Below, in pieces: positions 11,901 to 23,900 of a DNA stretch of 64,000 nt. The position numbers and the translations under genes are program-made. Position 1 is the stretch's first letter. Each line of letters opens with the position of its first letter. The DNA is from Timema cristinae. Lineage: Eukaryota > Arthropoda > Insecta > Phasmatodea > Timematidae. The notes under the pieces are model-generated. The model did no database searches, was not told the DNA's origin, and saw only the letters and a list, made by a program, of their open reading frames with translations. The stretch lies in assembly GCA_039000515.1 (NCBI GenBank), contig JBCFYV010000935.1, positions 63,343,604 through 63,407,603 on the forward strand. The letters are read 5' to 3'.

Positions 11901-14900
11901 GCTGAAACTATTATGGGGTACTAATTAAAAGCTGACCTTAATAATATTCTCAGTAGCCATCTTGATTTTCTTTTGTCTCCTTTTCTCTTTTTCTTGCTTT
12001 TTCCTTTCTTTATCCTGCCGCCTTTTCTCTCTTTCCTCTCTCCTTCGCTCAGCTTCTGCAGCCAATGACATCTGAGCTGCTTCAGAAGAGGGAGATAGAA
12101 ATGGAATGGAACAATCTGGAAGAAATGTATAGATAAATACACCTGTGGGGTATCCAATTGCTAAATTTGGCGACCAGGTGAGAGGTTACACTTAGAAAGG
12201 ACACATGTTTCTTATCAGCCAACTAGTGACCTGTCTCCCGGCTTTGTACCGTGCTTTAAGGTGCTTTGCTTGAGAGTTTCGCTAATAAAGCGTATTTCAT
12301 TAACTATTGCTTGCGCTTCCAGGAGTTTTTAAGGTTAACAATACAGTACTGTATTATTTGTATAGTTATTTTTACAAGAATTGGGTCAAATTCACTATTA
12401 TACAAATCTGATCTCCTTTAAATCTTAAAATTTCTACTCTCAATCCAAATCTTGGAAAAAAAATTATGAACATAAGTAGAAATAATAACCAAATGTTAAC
12501 ATTTCTTCTTATAATACATTCATTAGAACATCTATACATTCAGTTAAATCACTTGTCTGGGGCCTGGTTAAGTTCATCCTTTAATTATAATTGGTTCAGG
12601 ACCCCCAATAAGCACAATTTAAGTTCCAAAAAAAATTTCACTTGGAAAATAGAAAAAAAAAACTATATATAATATATTTTGAAAGAATTTTAGTTTTGAA
12701 TTTGAAATTTTCATGAATCCTCGAATCTCAAATAAACTTATGGGTTTGAGGTTTTAGGGGTCCCATCCTTAATTTTTATTTTAGCATTGCTATTGTGTAC
12801 TTAATAATTGATATAGTGTAAATATATGTTTAGGCTTTTGCACATAATGACACGTGTAAAAAAAATGGTTGATATTTGCTTATGGGTGTACCTGGACAGT
12901 ACAATCATATACACCAAATATACTTGCCTGGCATAGCCCGCGGGATTTCCGCAGAAGTGACTACCGGCGCTTCACGTAAGAACGGCGATGGTGGAGAGGT
13001 GTAACTAGGTACGGGGACTGGTAGCGGGACGGGTAGTGGAGGCAGCGCTTGGTTGTGAGGGCTGTTAATGTGAGAGGGAACAAGTAGGGGCGATACGGGA
13101 AGGTGCTGTCTTACAGGGGTAACAAAGTTCGTAGAAGGTTGGGTCACCCTACCTGGAGAAGGCTTCACAGGTGTGAGGACAGGTTTGGGAGCAGGTGGGG
13201 GAGGTGGCGTCGGAGCCACAGGGTGCAGGTTGGAGCTAGGAACCACCTGGAGCATGTTCCCGATCTGAACCACTTTCTGCGTGTGGGGCATAGCGCCGGG
13301 CTGAGCAACCTGAGGCATGTCACTAGGAATAACCTGTAAACAAGAACGGTTCATCAGCTAGCTAACCGACATGCAGAGCAAGTTTCAGTTGTAAATGCAT
13401 TACACAAACACTTCTTTATCCAAGATCTATGAACTCAAACCCTAGATTTTATTAGACCAATGTTATATTATTTTGTTTAAGTGAAGCAATAACTAAACTC
13501 TTAGTTATTCAAGGACAATAAGTAAATAAAAACGTATTAGAGGTAAGCGAAGCTTCAATAATATTGATAGCGATTCAAGTTTTATATGATTTGATAACTC
13601 AAAACACACAAGAAAAAAAATTAACAGGGTCTTAGGCATTTGCAAATTTCCATATGCGTTTAAAATATGTTAATATTAAGAAGGGCGGGGCTGTGGAGTT
13701 AAGTCAATTTTGGGTCAAGTTGGAGGCAGAAATGTACCAACTCTGATTTCAAAATATTTTATTTCAGATAAATTTAAGGAAGTTTTTTTGTTAAAAAAAG
13801 TTGATAAAATTTCATTTGCTACCATTTTATTACAGGAATTCCGACAACTTAGCTCAGTCGGCAACGTGTCTGTCTTTTGAACTAAGAGTCCCGGGTTCAA
13901 TTCTCGGCATGGCCGAAAAATTCCTCGTTGACAGTAATGAATTAAAGGCAGGGGTTGGGTGTCGTATTTGTTCTAGATTTAGGTTAGTTTATAAGTCTTG
14001 TACTGGTATAACCCCTCGGTTCTAAAAGAGCACGTCAAATAACTCAAATAGCATGGTGCCTACTCAACTTGGCCAATGAAATTATAGACTTTTTCCCTGA
14101 TCATTTCCTAAATTCCTAACTCAAAAGTATGCCACACCCTTCTACCCTCGCTCCCCTGTTAACCATGTTTTTTTTTAAAATTAATAATGAGTTTTAAAAT
14201 GCAAATAAACCTATATTTTATTTGTATTAACATAACCTACTAGGAATTTAAATTATATTACACGGCTACAAATAAAAAAAATTTAAATCACATTGTAATT
14301 TACCAATTATTATCTCATATTTCGAGTAAAACAACATTTTACCAGATTTTTTAAAATTTTAATTCACCAAATTCCTGTCTTGTTTTTTCTCGACCACTCC
14401 AAATTCCTGGCTAATTCCAGTTTTCCTGGATTTTCCCGGATACTAGACACACTGTACAGGAAATATGCTATAGCAAATTAATACAGTTGCCAATTATGGA
14501 GCCAGATTTGGAGTCTGCCGGTAGAAAAAAAAAAGTAATTGGAGTCGAAGTTTTAGTGTGATGATTCCGCAACCCTGGGATAAAATGCACTTCCCAATCC
14601 CAGGGAATATTGTCATCAAGGACGTCACTGATGTACACCAGTTAATGGGCAATCCAAGGTGGCGTCGTGCAATGTAAAGGACTAGATATGAATTGAAGTC
14701 AGCATTGGATATAGCGTGGCAACTTAAAAAGTCATGAACAACCCGAGATCAAACATTTGAGTGTAAACCTACCTGTAACATGTTACCAGTTTGTAGAACC
14801 ATGGTTTGAGTGGGCTTCTGAACCGTCTGAGGCGGAAGCGGAGGAGGAGGGGGTGGCGGGCCTGTACCCAGCAATAAGTTAGATAAGGGGAGATCTGTTG

Positions 14901-17900
14901 GTACCACCTGGAGGACGTTACCAACCTGAACAAACAAAACAAGCGCAAAGAAATGTCAGAAAATCACACTTCTGAATGTGAAGTACAAAAAATACTCCTT
15001 CATTTTGTGTTCTGTGGCTTCTTACCATACATTCGGGTTAGATATGTACTAATTATTAGGTTAATGTGTTAAGGAATATGGTTCTTATCAGAGGATGTGT
15101 ACCTCCCATTTACATGTAGGGGGAGTGGAAAACCATTTTTAAGGGATAACTACCCTGGGTACACCCGACCCGAGATTCAAACCTCGATCTTCCTGTCATT
15201 GGCAGTCCAGTCGAATGCATAAGGGACACCTTAGACTATTCAACCACCAAAACGGGTCACCAGTTCCAATTGATTTTTAAATTGTGTTACAATTTTGTAA
15301 ATATCCCGTATAATGCAACAATTATATGTACACTTGGTTTAACCTGAGGGGTAGCAGTCTTACCTTGAATGATTACACTATGGGTCATGTGCAAGGACTT
15401 CACTAGGTAGATGCTTAGTAGACACTAGCGTGGGTTTACGTGCGTCATCATAGGTTAAAAGGTGTGCTCAGGACCACACTATCAATCCACTAAGCATTCA
15501 CTAACTTTCTTGCATACCGACCTATGACCCAAGATGTATCGTAGGACAATAAGAAAGGTAAGCTTGCTACTTTTTGGGGTGAACAAAATGAACTTTTTTA
15601 TTTTATTTTAATCAGGAATTTCAGTAATCTAGACTATTCCTGCCTCTTCCCCATTTAGTCTGGATTATCAAAGTTGTGTTGTACTTGTTGATCATTTACT
15701 TTAGATTTTGTTCTTCAATTACCTGTATGTTGTTAGCTTGTAGACAATTCCTGTTAATCAAACTAAGAGACACCATTAAATAGAAATCATCGAGTGTAAG
15801 TGGGGAAAACACAAATTAGTATAAGACCTTACTATTTTTCCCTCTTGATAAACAATTTTGTTTCCCTCCTCTATCACATAGTTTTGCAGCAGAGCCAGCT
15901 GATAATACATATAATAATTCATAACACGTCACATTTCCCAGCCGAGACAAGAACATTACAAAAAGTCACCTGGACAACTTGAGATGGAGGCAATGGAGGA
16001 TGAGAGGATATCCTCATGGAAGCCTCAGGACTCTCCCAAAGTGTCATGTCCGGCATGATGTGCTGGGGGACAGGAAGAAGAGGCGGCCGCCGGTTCATTG
16101 CCACAGGTCCGCCAACAACGTTGGGGTGTCCATAATGGGTCTCCTGCAACGGTGGACCGTAATGAAGAGGCTGGTGGGGCTCTCCTGTATAGTAACCAGG
16201 GAACTGATGACAAGGGTACATTTGCTGCTGATGGTACAAGGATATTTGCTGAGGTGGGACTTGGGGTGGGCTCTTTTTGACCCCCAATTCCAGCTCAATC
16301 CTGTCATCTAGTGAGAGTCTCTTAGGAGAGAAAGTGGGAGAGCGAGGGGAGGACGATCGAGATGCCTCCCTTTCATCCCCTTTGTTTTCTTCCTTTGAGC
16401 GCGACGGCAATTTGGGTTGTTTGTAATACACGTTTTGATTGGTTGCATACTCTTTTCTTTTGTGGTGTTCCGCATAGTAGTCAGGTTTGCGGTACACAGA
16501 GGGAGAAACAAGCAAGGAACCTTCTTCTTGTTTGACCAGATCAGAGTCACTTATGGTGGAATCGGCTAGGCTACGCTTGAAGCCAACAAGTGGAGACGAT
16601 ACAGGGGATGAGCTGCCTTCTATGTCAGCTTCATTACTTGTCACTGCAGTGCTGCCCCATGAGGCAGACACATCAGCCACACTTCCGAGAATAGGTAAAG
16701 GTATGTTATCAGCGTAGTAAGTGTTGTCTTTGTGATGAGGCCAATCTCGTGAAGGGCTTCGACTATGACTGCCTCGACCGTGTCGTATCGGGCTCAAACT
16801 GCGACTCCGTCTTAAGCCGGGACTGCGGCTTTTGCTGTGCTTTGGGCTAATACTACGCCTTGATAAAGAACCCCTCCTTGGCAATGGACTACGACTCATC
16901 CTCCTCAGTGGACTTCGTCTAGACAAAGGGCTCCTACTTCTCCTTGACAGAGGACTGCGTCTAGACAAAGGGCTCCTACTTCGTCTAGACAAAGGACTTC
17001 TGCTTCGTCTTGACAAAGGACTTCTGCTTCGCCTGAACATTGGACTTCTGCTTCTCCTGGGGCTACGGCTGTGTCTAATAGGACTTCGTCTAGACATGGG
17101 GCTGCGACTTCTTCTCGACAAAGGGCTCTGCCTGCGTATAGGACTAAGACTTCGTCTCTGCATGGGACTATGGCTACACCTTGAACTAGGACTGCGGCTT
17201 CTTCTGATCATAGGACTTCGACTTCTCCTCGATATAGGACTCCTGCTTCGCCTTGAAACGGGACTAAGACTGTGTCTTAACAATGGACTGCGACTTTGCC
17301 TACGAAAAGGGCTTCTTCTTGCGAAAGGGCTCCGACTTCGAGGCACAGGACTTCTGCTGCGCCTGGGAGTAAGGCTTCGACTGTGGCTCCGCCTGCCTCG
17401 CCGAACACCAATCCTTTCATCATGCTTTCGGTCTTTGTCCCAACTCCTATCTACTCTGTCCCATCCACTTCTATGATCTCTACCACGAGTTGAACTGTCC
17501 TTTGGATCCTTTTCCCTATCTCTACTCCAATCTCTATCCTTTTCCTCCTTTTTCTCTCTTACTTCCAGTTCATTGACCCTATTTGCCTCCTCCTTGCCTA
17601 TTTCTTTAGATTCTTGCTTTGGTTGACCTCCCTCCCAATAGCGTGCAGGTGAAGGAGATCGAGATTGGTAGCGAACCACCCTGCTCTCCCATTCACCAAC
17701 TTGAGAGCTGTTATGGTAAAACAAGCCGGAAAGAGAGTACCCCCCTTCTTCAGAGGGTTCATTGTGGTTCCAGTTAAACCCAGAAGAGAATTTTGCTTCA
17801 TCATGTGAAGGCGAGGCCCCTCGCCAAGTGTCCTGGTCAGTTTGTGAGATGCCACCGTAATTGTCGTGATAATCAGAACTTTCTCTTTCATCCTTCAAGG

Positions 17901-20900
17901 GCTTCCAAGTCGGTTCTCGGTCTATTTCTTTGTCGATCCTACTCGGCACAGTAGAAACTTCATCATTGCCCATACCTTCACACTTGCGATCACTGTTACC
18001 TTTATCTTCTCTACTCTCCCAAGTAGCTTCCCTTTCATCTTTTCTGTATGTTTCATTAATGTCGACTTCCTTACCAATGTCTTTATTGCCATTACCATGT
18101 TCACTCTCATTATTTTGGTTGTATGTCCAAGCCCAATGCCACTATTTCCACTATTTCTATGTTGTTCTTGAGAAATTTTACCAACGTCCCTATTTCCTTT
18201 TGCAGTTTCAATTTCAATACCTTTGATATCTTGACTCGTTTCCCAAGTGTTTTTTCAGTTTTACTTCCTATATTCCTATAATCTTGATTGATCTCAAGAG
18301 CACTAGGAACTTGATCATTTCCTGCTATTATGCTGTCATTATCATTGTGGCCATTTCGATGTTTCAATTCCTTCTCGATATCTTTCCTTGGGTAGCGACT
18401 TTCTGTCTGTTTATCTTTTCTACCTTTTTCATCTCTTCTCCTTGTACTTTTGTCTTCACTGTGCCGTCGTTCGTTTCTCTCCCTACTTCTATCTCTGCCC
18501 CTGTCTTTATCTCTATACCTACGACGATCTTTTTCATTTTCACTCTCTTTAGCTCTTCCCGATTCGGACTTTTATCTCTGCTGTAGCGCGGCTCGTCGCG
18601 GCTTTTAGAGCTATCAGAATATCGAGACTCGTTCCGACTCTTTGGCGTTTCGGAATGACGTGACTCACTTCGACTTTTATAACTTTCCGAATGGCGTGAT
18701 TCCCCGTGGTTTTTGGTACTTTCAGAATAGTATGACTCACGATGTTTAGATTCTTCAGAAGAGTGAAGTTCAAGATTTGCGCTATTGATATTGTGTGACT
18801 GATGTTGCAAAGAAATATCCAATGGAAACATTTCAATTTGATCGTTTGACATTTTTGATAAGAGTAGGTCAACATGACTGTTTGATTCTTCTAAAAGTTT
18901 ACTTGATATTAAACTGCCACATGTATCAATAGCTGGTACTTTTACAATTTGGAGTTTTCACCAAGTACTTCACACTTAATTTCACCCACACTTTTGTTGG
19001 CAGCAGATGAGGAAACAACCTTTTCACCGGTCAAAATTTGAAATATAGACTTGTTTAAATTTTCTACTGGTTTGACACCTGTGGACACAGAATTAACATC
19101 ACTTGATGCTGGGTACTCATCCCCAGCATCACTTTCCCCTTCTGCCATGGTTGAGACGACTTTTATTGGAGGAGTAGTCATTCCCCAACGGGAAGGCCGT
19201 TTGCGCGGCCGAGTTATCGCAGGTTCAGCGACAACAGACACATTCGTCCTTAGAGTCTGTTGCTCTTGTGCATCCTTAGAGACGTCCAACTTTATTGTCG
19301 AAGAAGACACTTGAGAATCACTTTCATGTGTCTCGTACGCAGATTCCATAGGTTTGAGGCCACCATCTTGTGAACCAAAGGCTTTCCAAGGGTGGTCCAT
19401 TTTTTTAACGATTGTAGAAGATGGTGGTGTGTCTGAAGTGTTTAGTATATTGGTTTTGGAGATGTTGTCAACCTCAGGCACAGCTTTACTTTGTGTGCTT
19501 ACAATTTCCTCAATGCCTTGAGAAGAACTTGCAACCGCCGACTCTTTCACCGTGCTGGTGTCACCACCAGTCGAAGGAACAGACAAGCACTGAGAAGACG
19601 CTTCAAGACGGGACACAGAAGACAGCAGTTTTACCGTGATAATGTGTTTCTGTGTTGTGTTTTTAACAGCTTTGTGCTTTGTTCCTACTTCAGGAAGTGG
19701 AAGAGGCGGTGGGCACGGAGTAGCCCAAGGCAAACTTTCACCTGAATTTTTTTCTGACAAACTTTCCACAGAGGACAAACAAGTGTGCGTGTCGGATTGA
19801 GGTTTTCAGAGTTGGTTTGTCCATTTAAAGATGAAGCTTCAAGGTTTGACGTATTAAATTTTCATTTAATTTCGGTGGTGGCAATGGAATGTTTTCCAGT
19901 ACCAGCAAAGAGCTATCAAAACGAGGATATTGCTGATTTTCTGACCTACCCAAATTTAATTTATTACTGATATTAAAAGAATTGGAGTCATAAATATTTT
20001 CACTCAACGGTTGTCTAGTGTTCAAAGGGGGCACATTTTTCTCGTTTGAAGGCTCCACTGATTTAGATCGACCAGCATCGCTATCTAATGACATGTTACT
20101 GTCACTGTTGCTAAGAACAGTTTTGTCTTCGACATCTTTTATCGGAGGTTGATCACACGGTTTAGTATCTTGTAATGATGGCCCTTCAAAATCATAGTCT
20201 TCATCGGAATACATTTCCCCAGGACTGTACAGTTCTTCAGAATCAAATGTTTCTATGTTAGTCTTATTGTTTTCAACAGGTTTATCATAGTCGAGAGTGG
20301 CTCTCGCTGTTCTTGGGATGAAGAGGAAATACTGACAGGTTCTTGGACCAAATTGGGACCCTGTGTTGGCATCAAATCCACATTAAATCTTGATATACTC
20401 GGTTCTTGGACAAATACAGGTGCCCCCGTAGTTGTATTAATTCCTGATATTCCAGGTTCTTTGAATGAAACATTTTCCCTAATACAACCTGAACTTTTAT
20501 TCAATCCTGTCATTTCAGGTTCTTGGGTCAAATAAGGTTCCTTTGTATAACCTGAACTTTTATTCATCCTGTCATATCAGGTTCTTGGGTCAAATAAGGT
20601 TCCTTTGTATAACCTGAACTTTTATTCATTCCTGTCATATCAGGTTCTTGGGTCAAATAAGGTTCCTTTGTATAACCTGAACTTTTATTCATTCCTGTCA
20701 TATCAGGTTCTTGGGTCAAATAAGGTTCCTTTGTATACACTAAACTTTTATTCATTCCAGTAATTTCAGGTTCTTGGGTCAAAAAGTTCCTTTGTATAAC
20801 CTGAACTTTTATTCATTCCTGTCATATCAGGTTCTTGAGTCAAATAAGGTTCCTTGTATAACCTGAACTTTTATTCATTCCTGTCATATCAGGTTCTTGA

Positions 20901-23900
20901 ATCAAAAAAGGTTCCCCTGTATAACCTAAACTTTTATTGATTCCAGTAATTTCAGGTTCTTGGGTCAAAAAAGGTTCCCTGTGTAACCTGAACCTTTATT
21001 CATTCCTGTCATATCAGGTTCTTGGGTCGAAAAAGGGCCCTTGTAGAAACTGAACTTACATAATTTCTGGTTACAGTGTGGTTCTCTTATTCAGAAACGA
21101 GGCTTCTTGTAAAACATAAACGTTCCTCACTCACCTTTAAGTCAGTTTCTTGAATAGAAAAAGGAACCTTTGTAGAAACTGAACTTACATTAATTCCTTT
21201 TAGTCAGGTTTTTGGAAAGAAACAAGGCCCCCTGTAGTGAATGAGCTTGGATTAATTTCCATTAAATCAGGTTCTTGGACAGGAACAGGGTCCCCTGTAG
21301 GGACTGAACTGGCATTAATTCTTGTTATGTCAAGTTCTTGGACAGGAACAGGGTCCCCTGTAGGGACTGAGCTGGCATTAATTCCAGTTATGTCGGGTTC
21401 TTGGACAGAAACAGGGCCCCTCGTACAGACTGAGCTTACAGTTCCTCTCGATACACTCTTACTTGCAATAAATGAGACATCACTGGAACTACTGTTAGCT
21501 ACCTGTGTCAAGGGGTCAATCGTCTCGTCCCCTTCCATGCTGTTAGGATTGGAGACATGTTCCACTTTGCAAACTAACAAGTTAATTTTATCAACATCAT
21601 CCGCTGGTGTTTCTTCATCACTATCCTCTTCCTCAGTATCATCACCGTCATCAGTAAAGACTTCTTGTTTTATTTCTCTGTCCAACACATATTCCGAATA
21701 ATCTTCATCATCGTCCTCAACCGCTTCCTGTGAACTAGATGAATCACTATTTTCATCATCACTACTTAAATTCTGATTTGCAGATTCCATTTCCTTTTCG
21801 TGATCCTCTTCAATGCCACTATTTGAGTTGTATTTATCAGAAACATTCTTTTTTGTGGTAGCTGTACTGTTATTTTTGCTACTATTGCTTAGATTACGCT
21901 TTCTTGAAGCTTTTCCTTTAGATCCCAATTTAGAATTGTGTTTAGACTTTGAAGACTTAGTATATTCTTCATAGTTGTCTTCATCAGATGACGATGACGA
22001 CTTATCCTGTACTTTTTCCTTGGATGTGCGCCTTTTTGAACCTTTTTCTTTTGATTTGTCTAAAATTTGTTCTTCCAGATTGTCCTTGGAGCTGCGCCTT
22101 TTAGAATGTTTATCTTCACACATTCTTTTCTTTGACTTAACTTTTTTTGATTTTTCTTGATTTTCCTCCTCCTCCGAGCTTAATGGTTTTGACATTTCCT
22201 TTAATTTACGCTTTTTAATCAAAGATGGATTCCCTTCGTCTGAAGAATCATCACATACCTTTTCTTTTGACTTTTGTCTTTTTGAACTCTTTTCCTTATG
22301 GTACTTGTCTTTTTTCTTATCTTTTGGTTTGACTTGATCCTTTCTATCTTTCTTTTCTTTCTCTTCTTCCGCTCTTTTAAATCTGCAACAGGTTTATCAT
22401 GTTTGGAGGCTTCCTTCTCTTCTTGCTCTCCTTGTTTGCGCCCTCTTTTTTTCTCACCATCTCCACTTTGACGTAGTTTCTTGCCATCATTTTGTCGATT
22501 CGAGCTAGACCTTCCTTTATGCCGATGAGCTTTACTTTCGGTAGAGTTGCGACCTTGAGGAGTAGGCGAGTGTTCAGGAGAAGTGGAAGGGGAACGTCTT
22601 TTTTTCTTCTTTGGCGATACGGACGGCGAACTGCGGTCACGACGCCGTTTCTTCGCTTCTCTTTTATCTTCTATCTCATCATTATCATTTTCAATCAGTT
22701 GGTTAGTTTTCTTTTCCTTTACGAGTTTGTCTTTGAATTCATCTTCCCAACAACTTTCCAGAGAGCTATCGCCTTCTTGGGAAGTATTTTTCCTGCGAGA
22801 TTTAATCAATTCTTCAGATTTCTTTTTTTCTTTCTTACTCTGTGGTTCATCAACAGTATTCGAAACACTTGTAACATTTCTTTCTGCCCACTCATCTGTT
22901 TCTTTGTTATTTTCTTTTTGTTTGTTTGCACTTTTTAACTTTTTATCCAATAATGCCAAAAGTTCCATATCCTCACGACTGGACTTATGTTTTGAATCAG
23001 TTTTATGATTACTTTTAGAGCTCTTTGTATCTTTTTCAGAATCACTTTCTTTCGAAGTATTTCTTTTGTGCTTTTTTTGGCGAGTTTTCTCTTTTCTGTG
23101 TTTTCTGGTAGCTTTCTTTGTTTTCTTGACTTTCTTCTTCCTCTTCTTTCTCTTTTTCTTCGAACTTTTGTGATCAGATGAAGACGAAGACGACGAACGA
23201 GATGACGACGATGATGATGAACGGGATGATGAAGACGATGAGGAAGAAGAGCTAGACTCATCACTACTATCTTCAGAGCTACTTCGACGTTTTTTCCTCT
23301 TTTCCTTCTTCTTACTACGCTTACTTTCCAGTTCCTCTTCGCTGGAAGAAGACACGCTGTCTGAAGAGCTTTCTTCAGATGAAGAACTGCTTACATTTTT
23401 CTTATGTTTGTTTTTCTTCTTAATGTGTTTCTTTTTCTTGTATTTATTTATTTTCCTTGAAACTTTTTTGTTTTTATTCAGGTTCTTTTTCTTTGTGTTA
23501 ATCTTGAGTATTTTTTTCTCTTTAGTAGCTTTTGGTTCTTCTCTTATATTTTCTTCAATACTTGATCTTTCCTTCGACTGAGGTTCATCTTCGGAGGAAC
23601 TTTCATTGCTACTCGACGATTTATGTTGCACTTCCTCTTGTGTAATTTCTTTTCTTACCGATTCCGACTTGTCTGGACTGACATGCGATGCACTTGCTAC
23701 TAATTTTCTCGCATATTCTGGCTCGTCTGAATTGGTGTACGATGAACCTAAAACGGATGTTTTATTTGGTCCGGAAACCTTATTTATGTCAGTGTTGTTG
23801 AAATTTCCTGCTCTTCAACAAACGGGCTTATTTCAACTTCCAAACTTTCGGTATCGTGTTCCCAGTCTACTAAATTTTCTGACTTTGAACACAACTCTGA

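Noticed and set aside
16832..17476. 214-residue plus-strand Leu/Arg-rich frame
   Set aside because: Antisense shadow of the RS domain of gene 1 exon 4. RSRSP codons read backwards give Gly-Leu-Arg-Leu patterns.
22492..23008. Plus-strand frames of 148 and 141 residues with hydrophobic Phe/Ser text
   Set aside because: Antisense of the Lys/Glu-rich tract of exon 4; no splice or start support.
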